Origin: Propionispira arboris
GTDB taxonomy: Bacteria > Bacillota > Negativicutes > Selenomonadales > Selenomonadaceae
Direction of reading: 5' to 3'
DNA length: 64,000 nucleotides
NCBI RefSeq assembly: GCF_900109225.1
Contig: NZ_FNZK01000004.1
Coordinates: 62,001 to 126,000, forward strand
A program made the position numbers and the translations under genes. Shown one piece after another: positions 36,020-45,328 of this stretch (positions within the stretch are counted from its first letter, which is position 1; each line of letters starts with the position of its first letter). The notes under the pieces were generated by a model, which did no database searches, had not been told where the DNA came from, and worked only from the letters and a program-made list of their open reading frames with translations.

Positions 36020-36910
36020 ATGCTGGAAATAAAAGGTGTTGTACCACCATTAATTACGCCACTGGATGAAAATGAAAGACTGGATGAAAAAGGGCTGCGT
36101 CGATTGATTGATTATGTTATAAAAGGGGGGGTCCATGGAGTTTTTGTTATTGGCAGTACTGGAGAATTTTATGGCTTGAGCTTTGAAGATAAAAAAAGAG
36201 CTGTTGAAATTACGATGGATGAGGTAAATGGGCGTATTCCAGTTTATGTTGGAGCTAGCGCGATTACGACACGGGAGTGCATTCATCTGGCTGAAATGGC
36301 AAAATATTATGAAGCTGCTGCCATTACGGTACTTACGCCAATGTTTATTACGCCAAATGAAAAAGAATTATATGATCATTTTGTCACAATTGCCAAAGCG
36401 GTCAATATTCCCAATGTTGTTTATAATAATCCAGAGCGTACGGGAGTGAATATGTCCGCCGGGCTTGTAGAACGGTTAGCTGATATTGAAAATATTGTGG
36501 CGGCTAAAGATACAAGTGGTGATATGACGCTTACTTCAGAATATATTCGCCGAACAAGAAATAAAAATTTCAGTATTATGGCTGGTCGAGATACGATGAT
36601 TCTGGCTACGCTGGTTTATGGTGGTACGGGTTGTGTTGCTGGCACTGCTAATGTTGTACCTAAGCTTGTTGTTGAAATTTATGACAAGTTTATGGCGGGT
36701 GATATGCAGGGAGCACTGGATGCGCAATTTAGACTTTCTCTGTTTCGCAATGCTTATAGTTTAGGAAGTTTTCCTGTAGTACCAAAGGATGCGCTCAATA
36801 TACTTGGCGTAAATGTCGGACATCCGATACGTCCGATTCAGCATATGACGGAAGAAAATCAAACAAAACTACGCAAAATACTTGTACAAATTGGTGCAAT
36901 AGAGAAATAA
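36020..36910 (+). CDS. DHDPS/NAL-family lyase, probable 5-keto-4-deoxyglucarate aldolase or dehydratase
   Basis: This 296-residue protein is a class I aldolase barrel of the dihydrodipicolinate synthase family: GSTGEFYGLSFEDKK, the Tyr in VVYNNPERTG and the Schiff-base Lys in IVAAKDTSGD. Real lysine-pathway DapA is unlikely given the neighbours. In this operon it can act either as an aldolase (pyruvate plus tartronate semialdehyde) or as the dehydratase KdgD. Since GarR and glycerate kinase are present and no 2-oxoglutarate-semialdehyde dehydrogenase or GarL is seen, the aldolase role is inferred. Confidence 0.8.
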   Translation: MLEIKGVVPPLITPLDENERLDEKGLRRLIDYVIKGGVHGVFVIGSTGEFYGLSFEDKKRAVEITMDEVNGRIPVYVGASAITTRECIHLAEMAKYYEAAAITVLTPMFITPNEKELYDHFVTIAKAVNIPNVVYNNPERTGVNMSAGLVERLADIENIVAAKDTSGDMTLTSEYIRRTRNKNFSIMAGRDTMILATLVYGGTGCVAGTANVVPKLVVEIYDKFMAGDMQGALDAQFRLSLFRNAYSLGSFPVVPKDALNILGVNVGHPIRPIQHMTEENQTKLRKILVQIGAIEK

Positions 36911-36923
36911 GGAGGACTTTGAC

Positions 36924-37808
36924 ATGAAAATAGGTTTTATTGGTTTGGGAATTATGGGGAAACCGATGAGTAAGAATCTTATCAAAGCAGGTTATCAATT
37001 GGTCGTATCAAATCACAATCCTGTTGCCGCTGCGGAATTAGAAAAACTTGGCGCCGAAGTTGTTGAAACACCGCGAGAAGTTGCTGCGTTAACCGATGTT
37101 ATCATTACGATGCTGCCAAATTCACCCCAGGTAAAAGAAGTTGTGCTGGGGGAAAACGGGCTTAAAGAAGGTGCAAAAAGAGGCAGTGTCCTCATTGATA
37201 TGAGTTCGATTGCACCACTGGCAAGCTGCGATATTTTTGCAGAACTTGAAAAAATTGGTGTGGATATGCTTGATGCACCGGTCAGCGGTGGCGAACCAAA
37301 AGCCATTGATGGTACGATTTCCGTTATGGTTGGTGGAAAACAAGTGATTTTTGATAAGTATTATGACATTTTAAAAACGATGGCTGGCTCGGTTGTTCGT
37401 ACTGGAGAAATTGGGGCGGGCAATGCAGCAAAGCTCGCAAATCAAATTATAGTTGCTGTTAATATCGCTGGCATGAGTGAAGCCCTTGTTCTTGCCAGCA
37501 AAATTGGCGTAGAGCCGGAACTGGTCTATCAGGCAATTCGGGGCGGCTTGGCGGGAAGTACGGTATTGGATGCGAAAGCACCACTTATCATGGATCGTAA
37601 ATTTGATCCTGGATTTAAAATTAAACTTCATATAAAAGATCTTAAAAATGTGTTGGAAACATCTCATGAAGTAGGTGTGTCGCTCCCACTTACGGCAAGT
37701 GTAATGGAAATTATGCAAGCCGTACGGGCGGATGGATTAGAAGAAGGCGATCATAGCAGTATTGTAAAATATTATGAAAAGCTGGCTCATGTGGAAGTCA
37801 AACGATAA
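36924..37808 (+). CDS. garR: Tartronate semialdehyde reductase (2-hydroxy-3-oxopropionate reductase)
   Basis: This 294-residue beta-hydroxyacid dehydrogenase has the NAD motif IGFIGLGIMGKPMSKNL, the substrate motif DAPVSGGEPKAIDGT and the catalytic Lys in GAGNAAKLANQIIV. It would reduce tartronate semialdehyde to D-glycerate for the kinase at 30864. AAGGAGG lies before the ATG, and only 13 bp separate it from the lyase gene. Confidence 0.9.
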   Translation: MKIGFIGLGIMGKPMSKNLIKAGYQLVVSNHNPVAAAELEKLGAEVVETPREVAALTDVIITMLPNSPQVKEVVLGENGLKEGAKRGSVLIDMSSIAPLASCDIFAELEKIGVDMLDAPVSGGEPKAIDGTISVMVGGKQVIFDKYYDILKTMAGSVVRTGEIGAGNAAKLANQIIVAVNIAGMSEALVLASKIGVEPELVYQAIRGGLAGSTVLDAKAPLIMDRKFDPGFKIKLHIKDLKNVLETSHEVGVSLPLTASVMEIMQAVRADGLEEGDHSSIVKYYEKLAHVEVKR

Positions 37809-37820
37809 GTAAATCTATAG

Positions 37821-37854
37821 GGTAATGCAGATGAAGCGCTTTGTCGGCATTACC
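37821..37854 (+). other. Hairpin in the garR-gudP spacer
   Basis: Arms GGTAATGC and GCATTACC (8 bp) flank an 18-nt loop. There is no T run, so it is not a standard terminator; it may be an mRNA processing or stability element within the operon. Confidence 0.35.
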
Positions 37855-37987
37855 TTCCAATATTAACTGAATTATCATAATAAATAGAAAATTATTACTC
37901 AACTCATGCATGGGGACCGGTATACTTCCAGCTGCTAGATTTAGGATAAAAATGAATACGCAAAAATAAGTAATTGGAGTGATCAGA

Positions 37988-39346
37988 ATGTTTTCGGATA
38001 ATACTATGACCACAAGCCCTTTAAAGGCGAAAAAGACAAATGTTCGTTGGATAATCGTTGCTATTCTTTTTGCTATTACCGCCATAAACTATGCAGATCG
38101 GGCAACAATTTCTATTGCAGGTTCGGCAATACAGCATGATTTGGGACTTACGAGTATCCAGATGGGATATATTTTTTCTGCTTTTGGCTGGGCTTATGTT
38201 ATTGCACAATTACCGGGTGGGTGGTTGCTTGATCGGTATGGTTCTAAAAAGGTATATGCCATTGGATTGGTTTTTTGGTCTGTTTCTGTTATGCTGCAGG
38301 GATTCTCGGCATTTTTTGCGGGTATTACCGCAGCGGTCGTTCTTTTCTCTTTTCGCTATCTAATGGCTACGTTTGAAGCTCCGTCTTTTCCGGCGAATGC
38401 CCGTATTGTTGCCGCATGGTTTCCGAAACAGGAACGTGGTACAGCATCCTCTATTTTTAATGCGGCACAATATTTTGCAACCGTTATTTTTGCACCGCTT
38501 ATGGGTTGGATCGTGCATTATTTCGGTTGGCATTATGTCTTTTTTGTTATGGGCGCGATAGGCTTGGTTATGTTAATTTTTTGGCTGAAGTTTATTCATG
38601 ATCCCAAAGAACATCCTATGGCCAATAAAGCCGAAGTTGATTATATCGAAGAAGGCGGCGGCTTAGTCAGCATGGATATGGGGAAAAAAGATAAAACTGC
38701 GAAACAAAAGGGACCCAATTTTAATCTTATTAAACAGTTGCTGATGAATCGGATGTTTGTTGGGATATACCTAGCACAATACTGTATCAATGCAATGACG
38801 TTTTTCTTTATTAGTTGGTTTCCAGTCTATCTTGTCCAAGCCAGAGGAATGGATATACTTCATGCCGGTTTTGCAGCGGCTATTCCGGCTTTATGCGGTT
38901 TTAGCGGAGGTATCTTTGGCGGTGTATTTTCTGATTTTTTATTGCGAAAAGGTTATTCACTTTCGTTGGCACGTAAATTTCCGATTGTCGGCGGGATGAT
39001 AATGAGTATGGCGATGATCGGCTGTAACTATGTCGATTCGATTCCGCTGGTTATTTTGTTTATGTCCTTATCTTTTTTTGGCAAAGCTTTTGGTGCTTTA
39101 GGCTGGGCTGTTGGGTCGGACACTTTTCCTAAAGAAATTTCGGGGCTTGCCGGAGGGCTTTTTAATATGTGCGGTAATCTTTCAAGCATTACGACGCCTA
39201 TCGTTATTGGCTATATTGTAGCAGTAACCGGGTCTTTTGAATGGGCACTTGTATTTACAGTGGCACATGGTTTTGTTGCAGCATTTTGTTATCTGTTCTT
39301 AGTTGGTGATATCCACCGTGTTGAATTAAAAGCAGTTAAGGAATAA
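37988..39346 (+). CDS. gudP: MFS glucarate/galactarate transporter
   Basis: This 452-residue carrier belongs to the anion:cation symporter branch that includes GudP and GarP. The opening VRWIIVAILFAITAINYADRAT and then SIAGSAIQHDLGLTSIQMGY is characteristic, as is AQLPGGWLLDRYGSK. About twelve helices are seen. A GTG at 37979 is in frame, but it lies inside the TTGGAG site; the ATG at 37988 has 8-nt spacing. It sits between garR and two gudD genes and would import the sugar acids. Confidence 0.9.
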   Translation: MFSDNTMTTSPLKAKKTNVRWIIVAILFAITAINYADRATISIAGSAIQHDLGLTSIQMGYIFSAFGWAYVIAQLPGGWLLDRYGSKKVYAIGLVFWSVSVMLQGFSAFFAGITAAVVLFSFRYLMATFEAPSFPANARIVAAWFPKQERGTASSIFNAAQYFATVIFAPLMGWIVHYFGWHYVFFVMGAIGLVMLIFWLKFIHDPKEHPMANKAEVDYIEEGGGLVSMDMGKKDKTAKQKGPNFNLIKQLLMNRMFVGIYLAQYCINAMTFFFISWFPVYLVQARGMDILHAGFAAAIPALCGFSGGIFGGVFSDFLLRKGYSLSLARKFPIVGGMIMSMAMIGCNYVDSIPLVILFMSLSFFGKAFGALGWAVGSDTFPKEISGLAGGLFNMCGNLSSITTPIVIGYIVAVTGSFEWALVFTVAHGFVAAFCYLFLVGDIHRVELKAVKE

Positions 39347-39428
39347 AGGAAACTTTGTTCCTTGGACGAAAATTTAAAATAATAGTACATAATAATGGTA
39401 TTTTACAATACGTTAGGGGGATTTATGT

Positions 39429-40814
39429 ATGAATGATACACCTGTGGTAAAAGAAATGAAGGTTATTCCTGTAGCGGGGCATGACAGTATGCTGTTGAAT
39501 TTGTGTGGTGCACATGCACCGATTTTTACGCGGAATATTGTTATCATCAAAGATAATCAGGGAAATACCGGAGTTGGTGAAGTTCCTGGCGGCGAAGGGA
39601 TAAGGCTGACACTGGAAAAATCAATTGGTCTGGTTGAAGGCAAATCCATTGGGCGGTATCATGATATTCTTAAGATGATTCGACAGGTTATTCTTGGCGA
39701 AGGTTTTACTAAAATAAAGACTACGGTTCATAAGGTAACCTCGGCTGCAGAAGCTGCTGTACTGCAACAACCGCATGAAATTAATTTGCGAACTGATAAT
39801 GTAATTACGGCTATTGAAGCAGCACTACTGGATTTATTGGGACAATATCTTAATGTGTCCGTTGCAGATCTTTTAGGTGATGGGCGTCAGCGTGATGAAG
39901 TCCGTATGCTGGGATATCTTTTCTATGTAGGCAATCAAAAAAAGACGAATTTAAATTATCTTTCTGCAGGTTACAGTAAAGATGAATGGTATCAAATTCG
40001 TCATGAGGAGACGTTGACACCACAAATGGTTGTGCGGCAGGCTCAAGCGGCATCGCTGAAGTACGGTTTTCAGGATTTTAAATTAAAGGGCGGCGTTATG
40101 AGTGGAGAAAAAGAAATAGAAGCGATTGCGGCATTAAAAAAAGCGTTTCCTCAGGCGAGAATCACGCTTGATCCGAACGGATCATGGCTATTGGATGATG
40201 CTGTTAAACTTTGTAAAGGGCGCTCTGATATTCTCGCTTATGCGGAAGATCCTTGTGGACCGGAAAATGGTTATTCAGGGCGGGAAATTATGGCTGAATT
40301 CAAAAGGGCAACGGGTTTGGCAACTGCAACGAATATGATTGCAACGGACTGGCGCCAGCTTGGACATTCTATTTCTTTGCAGTCTGTGGATATTCCTCTG
40401 GCCGATCCACATTTTTGGACTATGCAGGGGGCGGTTCGTGTGGCACAGATTTGCCATGAATGGGGACTGACGTGGGGATCACATTCCAATAACCATTTTG
40501 ATATATCACTCGCCATGTTTACGCAGGTGGCAGCGGCAGCTCCTGGTCTGATTACTGCTATCGATACACACTGGATTTGGCAGGAAGGTCAGGAACATCT
40601 TACAAAGGAACCACCGAAAATCGTTGGTGGAACAGTCAAAGTTCCAGATAAGCCTGGATTGGGAATTGATATTGATATGGAACAAGTGGAAAAAGCAAAT
40701 AATCTGTATGAAAAATATGGCAAGGGTGCACGCAATGATACTATGGCGATGCAATATCTTGTAGCAGACTGGAAATATGATCCAAAGAAGCCAGCATTTA
40801 TGCATGATTTATAA
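39429..40814 (+). CDS. Glucarate dehydratase paralogue 1 (divergent)
   Basis: This 461-residue enolase-superfamily protein keeps the glucarate dehydratase opening ([20 protein letters not shown]), KLKGG lysines, the metal ligands in TLDPNG, YAEDPCG and TNMIATD, and the [12 protein letters not shown] and SHSNNHFDI catalytic regions. It differs in the substrate-side loop: canonical GRGxQTFDLRT is missing and the region reads [20 protein letters not shown]. The C-terminus FMHDL is also unlike the usual PCxVR. It may act on another hexarate. GGGGG is 8 nt from the ATG. Confidence 0.85.
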   Translation: MNDTPVVKEMKVIPVAGHDSMLLNLCGAHAPIFTRNIVIIKDNQGNTGVGEVPGGEGIRLTLEKSIGLVEGKSIGRYHDILKMIRQVILGEGFTKIKTTVHKVTSAAEAAVLQQPHEINLRTDNVITAIEAALLDLLGQYLNVSVADLLGDGRQRDEVRMLGYLFYVGNQKKTNLNYLSAGYSKDEWYQIRHEETLTPQMVVRQAQAASLKYGFQDFKLKGGVMSGEKEIEAIAALKKAFPQARITLDPNGSWLLDDAVKLCKGRSDILAYAEDPCGPENGYSGREIMAEFKRATGLATATNMIATDWRQLGHSISLQSVDIPLADPHFWTMQGAVRVAQICHEWGLTWGSHSNNHFDISLAMFTQVAAAAPGLITAIDTHWIWQEGQEHLTKEPPKIVGGTVKVPDKPGLGIDIDMEQVEKANNLYEKYGKGARNDTMAMQYLVADWKYDPKKPAFMHDL

Positions 40815-40850
40815 AGTTTATTTCTTAAAAGCAAAGGAGATATGATATAT

Positions 40851-42197
40851 ATGAAAATCAGCAGTAAAGATAGTTCTCCAATTATCACGGAGATGCAGGT
40901 TATTCCCGTAGCGGGACATGATAGTATGCTGCTCAATCTTAGTGGTGCCCATGGTGCATTTTTTACGCGGAATATCGTAATCTTGAAAGATAGTATCGGG
41001 CATATCGGGGCAGGTGAAGTTCCTGGCGGAGAAAAGATACGCAGTACGATTGAGGATGCAAAAGAACTTGTTATCGGTAGGCCTATTGCCCGCTATAACC
41101 ATATTCTCAATGAAATAAGAGCGGCTTTTAAAGACCGCGATGCTGAGGGACGCGGTGTACAAACGTTTGATTTGCGTACAATGATTCATGCAGTTACGGC
41201 TGTAGAAGCAGCCTGCCTTGATCTTCTGGGGCAATATCTTGGCGTGCCAGTTGCTGAACTGCTTGGGACAGGAAAGCAGCGTGATGAAGTCGAATTCTTG
41301 GGATACCTTTTCTTTATTGGTGATCGCAAAAAAACGGATTTACCCTATTTAAGTGAAGAATCCGAAAAAGATGATTGGCTTCGTATCCGCCATGAAGAAG
41401 CATTGACGCCAGAAACGGTGGTCCGTCTTGGGCAAGCGGCAGCGAATCGATATGGTTTTAAAAACTTCAAACTGAAAGGCGGCGTATTAAGTGGAGATAG
41501 GGAAATCGAAGCGGTCACTGCTTTAAAGAAAACGTTCCCTGATTCACGGATTACGCTTGATCCGAATGGAGCATGGTCGCTGGATGAAGCTATACGTTTG
41601 TGCAAAAACAAGAGCAACATTCTTACATATGCTGAGGATCCCTGTGGGGCGGAAAATGGCTATTCCGGACGTGAAATTATGTCGGAGTTTAGGAAGAGCA
41701 CTGGACTGGCAACAGCAACGAATATGATTGCTACAGATTGGCGACAACTCAGCCATGCTGTTATGCTGCAATCTGTTGATATTCCGCTTGCTGATCCGCA
41801 TTTTTGGACGATGCAGGGAGCAGTGAGAGTGGCACAGCTTTGTCATGAATGGGGACTTACCTGGGGTTCACATTCTAATAATCATTTTGATATTTCCTTA
41901 GCTATGATTGCACAAACCGGGGCTGCAGCTCCCGGCGAGATTACGGCACTTGATACGCATTGGATTTGGCAGGAACACACGGAGCATTTGACGAAAGAGC
42001 CTATGCAGATTATTGATGGGAAAATTAAAGTGACAGATCAACCTGGCCTCGGTATTGAAATAGATATGGGTAAAATTGAACAGGCACATGAACTTTATCA
42101 GAAACATAATCTTGGAGCACGTGATGATGCCAAGACGATGCAGTACCTTATTCCAAATTGGCAATATGATCCTAAGTGCCCCTGCCTTGTTCGGTGA
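40851..42197 (+). CDS. gudD: Glucarate dehydratase
   Basis: This 448-residue enzyme dehydrates D-glucarate (and L-idarate) to 5-keto-4-deoxyglucarate. It has all the family features, including [62 protein letters not shown] and the terminal CPCLVR. It is about as long as the E. coli protein and closer to it than the preceding paralogue. An ATG at 40842 lies too near the AAGGAGA site, so 40851 is preferred. It is the last gene of the operon. Confidence 0.93.
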   Translation: MKISSKDSSPIITEMQVIPVAGHDSMLLNLSGAHGAFFTRNIVILKDSIGHIGAGEVPGGEKIRSTIEDAKELVIGRPIARYNHILNEIRAAFKDRDAEGRGVQTFDLRTMIHAVTAVEAACLDLLGQYLGVPVAELLGTGKQRDEVEFLGYLFFIGDRKKTDLPYLSEESEKDDWLRIRHEEALTPETVVRLGQAAANRYGFKNFKLKGGVLSGDREIEAVTALKKTFPDSRITLDPNGAWSLDEAIRLCKNKSNILTYAEDPCGAENGYSGREIMSEFRKSTGLATATNMIATDWRQLSHAVMLQSVDIPLADPHFWTMQGAVRVAQLCHEWGLTWGSHSNNHFDISLAMIAQTGAAAPGEITALDTHWIWQEHTEHLTKEPMQIIDGKIKVTDQPGLGIEIDMGKIEQAHELYQKHNLGARDDAKTMQYLIPNWQYDPKCPCLVR

Positions 42198-42282
42198 TGC
42201 AACGAGATAAATAATTTAATCTGCTTTATAAATTGAAAAAAGTCCTCAGTTCATATGAACAAAATTTAGCTTGTATAATAAT

Positions 42283-42325
42283 AAACTGCCTGATGAATCG
42301 AATAATTCATCAGGCAGTTTATTTA
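42283..42325 (+). terminator. Terminator of the sugar acid operon
   Basis: A perfect 16-bp stem (42283-42298 with 42305-42320), a 6-nt loop and a T-rich tail. Confidence 0.82.
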
Positions 42326-42386
42326 TGGGGGATTATGGAGTTATTCAAATATGTTCGTCAAAGCGTAGACACTTAGTGATGTGGAC

Positions 42387-43607
42387 TTATGACATTTGGG
42401 GATGATAATCTGCTTTGATTTGTACGAATAAGACAACGAAAACAAATAGAAACAGGAGTGAGGTGACCCAGAAAATAGAGGAAATCCCAAAGAAGATGGA
42501 AAAGAGTCCGGCACATAGTGGGCCTAAAACGTTGCCCATTAGAGCAGCACCACCAGTTATACCATAAGCGGCTCCACGTTTTGCTTCAGGAATCAGATAC
42601 GTCACAATAGTATTGGCACTTGGGATCATGGCTCCGATACATAACCCATTGACGGCACGCATGATTCCTAGCGTGAAGATACTGTTTGCTGCAAGCTGAC
42701 CGATAAAAGTAATGGCGCATAAGATTGATGCTATGGTAAGAATCCGACGATGGGAATAATGTTTGCTGATAAAACCCATACTGGCAGAGGCTAAAGCACT
42801 GGTTACACCGCCAATGGCAATGATTGTGCCTGAAATACTGGCCAAACTGCCTGTATTGGATACCATACCTTGAATATAAATCGGCAAGATTGGTCCGATG
42901 CTTTGCATAGCAAATTGTGCTAAGAATAAAACCATCAGCATGACTTTTAAATCACCTAAAGAACAAATATAATGAAGAGTTTCTTTGATGGAAGTTTGTT
43001 CGTTTTTGGGTGCTGGTGTGAAAGCTTCTGAAATGGCAAAACGAACAATCACTAATGTGAGTAAACACAGGCAGCCAAAAATAACAAAGGGTACACGATA
43101 GCCAAACAAATCGGCAATGATACCGCCGATCATTGGCCCAACGGCACCACCGACAATGAGTGCTGTTTGAAACATACCCACAATGAATGGGATCTTTTCT
43201 TTTGGTGCCATACTGATGCCGAGTGCGGTTGCAGCAGCGACAAAACCACCGCAAAGACCTTGAAATATGCGTAAGGCTAAAAGCTGATAGACGTTGGTTA
43301 CAAACGCCATTACAATCATAATCAGCCCAAAGATAAGCAATACTTTTTCAACCATTGGTTTGCGACCTTTGCGATCGGCCATAGCCCCCCAATATGGATT
43401 CGAAAGTGCGGCAAAAAATGAAGTAGCACCCATGAGAATTCCGGCCCAGAGACCTAAAGAGGATGTATTGGTGACACCAAGCTGCGTTATATAAAGGGGT
43501 AAAAATGCAACGACACCAGTGATTGCACTCATACCGATAAATTGTGCTGCCCACATAATATAAAAAGAACGTTTCCATTGTGATTGATTTGTGTTATTTA
43601 TAGACAT
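42387..43607 (-). CDS. MFS transporter, probable drug efflux
   Basis: This 406-residue protein has about twelve membrane helices, the loop motif GAMADRKGRKPM between helices 2 and 3, and GMFQTALIVGGAVGPMIGGIIAD in helix 5, the antiporter motif C seen in drug exporters. It is divergent from a LysR regulator at 43762, which may control it. The substrate is unknown. Confidence 0.82.
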   Translation of the reverse strand: MSINNTNQSQWKRSFYIMWAAQFIGMSAITGVVAFLPLYITQLGVTNTSSLGLWAGILMGATSFFAALSNPYWGAMADRKGRKPMVEKVLLIFGLIMIVMAFVTNVYQLLALRIFQGLCGGFVAAATALGISMAPKEKIPFIVGMFQTALIVGGAVGPMIGGIIADLFGYRVPFVIFGCLCLLTLVIVRFAISEAFTPAPKNEQTSIKETLHYICSLGDLKVMLMVLFLAQFAMQSIGPILPIYIQGMVSNTGSLASISGTIIAIGGVTSALASASMGFISKHYSHRRILTIASILCAITFIGQLAANSIFTLGIMRAVNGLCIGAMIPSANTIVTYLIPEAKRGAAYGITGGAALMGNVLGPLCAGLFSIFFGISSIFWVTSLLFLFVFVVLFVQIKADYHPQMS

Positions 43608-43761
43608 AGTATACCTTCTTTAAAAATAAATTATAAAAAATCAATTTTTTTACTTGAAACTATTGATGATTCTTTGAAAGTATAGCACAATAAGAAGTAT
43701 GGTAAAACTAGCAAAAAAGTATATGTAATATATAAAATCGGAATACAAATGGGGGAAGTAT

Positions 43762-44640
43762 ATGGAATTTAAAGATATGCATTCATTTTATGCAGTCGTG
43801 GAGGAAGGTAATATCAGCCATGCAGCAAAACGTTTGGACATTGCGCAACCGGCCCTCAGTAAACAAATGAAAAAACTGGAGGAATCTCTGGGGGTTCAAC
43901 TTTTTGAACGCGGCAGCCGCAGAATCAGGCTTACGGAGGCTGGACGAATTCTTTATACAAGAGTTGAGCAAATATTAGGTATGGTAGATGGAACAGTCAA
44001 TGAAATTACGGCGATTGGCTCAGGCGTAATGGGATCGTTAATGATTGGTACGGTGACGACCTCTGGTGCTACGCTTTTGCCTGGATTGATTAAAGAATTC
44101 CATAAACGGTATCCCAAAGTTACATTTCAATTATGGGAAGGAGAAGGCGCTCGCATTTTAGAACTTTTGGATAATCGGATCATTGAGATTGGTATCACGC
44201 GCACGCATGTTGATCCTAAGATTTATGAGTCCATTACACTTACCAACGAGCCACTGGTTATGGTTATGCAGAAAAATTTGTGCTGCTGTGGGAAACGTGT
44301 GGATCGGGTAAGTCTGCGGGAACTTAAAGATCAGCCACTCATTATTCCTCTGCGTTGGAAGACAATTTTTTTAGCACAATGTAGTACCTTGGGTTTTGTA
44401 CCGAATATTGTTTGTGTGAGTGACGGGATTTTGCAAAATATTTTATGGACGAAAATGGGAATTGGTATGGCCTTGGTGCCGAAGTCTACTGAGGAATTGT
44501 TGACGGAAGATAATCTTGTATATAAAGCGATTGTTGATCCGGTGATTTCGACGCAAACTGTAGTAGCTTGGTTGAAAAATCGTACATTGTCGCATAGCGG
44601 ACAGCATTTTTTGACACTATTTAAAGAAATGTTTCATTAA
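43762..44640 (+). CDS. LysR-family transcriptional regulator
   Basis: This 292-residue protein has the LysR helix-turn-helix (GNISHAAKRLDIAQPALSKQ, then MKKLEESLGVQLFERGSR) and a periplasmic-binding-like effector domain. A GGGGGAAG site precedes the ATG. It is divergent from the MFS gene and followed 79 bp later by a thioesterase; either could be its target. The inducer is unknown. Confidence 0.9.
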   Translation: MEFKDMHSFYAVVEEGNISHAAKRLDIAQPALSKQMKKLEESLGVQLFERGSRRIRLTEAGRILYTRVEQILGMVDGTVNEITAIGSGVMGSLMIGTVTTSGATLLPGLIKEFHKRYPKVTFQLWEGEGARILELLDNRIIEIGITRTHVDPKIYESITLTNEPLVMVMQKNLCCCGKRVDRVSLRELKDQPLIIPLRWKTIFLAQCSTLGFVPNIVCVSDGILQNILWTKMGIGMALVPKSTEELLTEDNLVYKAIVDPVISTQTVVAWLKNRTLSHSGQHFLTLFKEMFH

Positions 44641-44719
44641 TACAATGGATAAAATAGCCAAATGAGATCGTAGTGAAAAAATATTATATATGGAAAATGA
44701 AAAGAGTGGAGATGTTGTT

Positions 44720-45115
44720 ATGGATTTTGAATTTAAAATAGGGATGAAAGAAACTGCACAAGATGTGGTAGCTGAGCAAAATACGGCAGTTTTTATGGGT
44801 AGCGGAAGTTTACCGGTATACGCGACGCCGGCAATGCTTGCACTTATAGAAAAAGCTAGTGCGCTTTTGGCACAAAAAACTCTCCCGGAGTTGATGTCTA
44901 CAGTCGGTATTTTGCTGAATGTAAAGCATATTGCCGCAACACCTGTGGGGATGAAGGTGCGTGTAGAGAGTGAACTTATTCTTGTAGAAGGTCGAAAACT
45001 GACTTTTAAAGTCACAGCTTTTGATGAAAAAGAAAAAATTGCCGAAGGAATCCATGAGCGCTTCGTTATTAAAAAAGAGCCTTTTTTGCAAAAAGCAGAG
45101 GCGAAATTGTATTGA
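44720..45115 (+). CDS. Hotdog-fold thioesterase (FlK-like)
   Basis: This 131-residue protein matches the fluoroacetyl-CoA thioesterase-like group: the strand YATPAMLALIEKASALLAQ with a conserved Glu and TVGILLNVKHIAATPVGM with the conserved His, followed by VRVESELILVEGRKLTFKV. It probably hydrolyses a short acyl-CoA. An upstream ATG at 44690 is in frame, but GGAG 8 nt before 44720 marks that ATG as the start. Confidence 0.85.
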   Translation: MDFEFKIGMKETAQDVVAEQNTAVFMGSGSLPVYATPAMLALIEKASALLAQKTLPELMSTVGILLNVKHIAATPVGMKVRVESELILVEGRKLTFKVTAFDEKEKIAEGIHERFVIKKEPFLQKAEAKLY

Positions 45116-45142
45116 TAAATAAAAAATGTAGATTTTGAACAC

Positions 45143-45176
45143 AAAAAAGACGAGCCATAATTCATTATGACTCGTC
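45143..45176 (-). terminator. Terminator of the tRNA-Pro gene
   Basis: On the minus strand, a 12-13-bp stem ending GCTCGTC is followed by six T, 15 bp beyond the tRNA 3' end. Confidence 0.8.
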
Positions 45177-45190
45177 GTCTGTTTAAAAAC

Positions 45191-45267
45191 TGGTCGGGAT
45201 GACAGGATTCGAACCTGCGACCTCATCGTCCCGAACGATGCGCGCTACCAAACTGTGCTACATCCCG
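45191..45267 (-). tRNA. tRNA-Pro (anticodon CGG)
   Basis: The 77-nt minus-strand sequence folds into a full cloverleaf: acceptor CGGGATG/CATCCCG, D loop AGTTTGGTA, anticodon stem CATCG/CGATG with loop TTCGGGA, and T arm GCAGG-TTCGAAT-CCTGT. The CCA end is encoded. The D stem has one A-C mismatch. Confidence 0.95.
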
Positions 45268-45328
45268 ATTAACACACTACATATTATATTGCGTTTAGTA
45301 GAAAAAATCAAGTAATTTATACATATTT

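Noticed and set aside
36020-36910. DHDPS-family gene as dapA of lysine synthesis
   Set aside because: It lies inside the sugar acid operon between garD and garR, with no lysine pathway genes nearby.
37821-37854. garR-gudP spacer hairpin as a terminator
   Set aside because: No T run follows the stem and the downstream genes belong to the same pathway; kept only as an unexplained hairpin.
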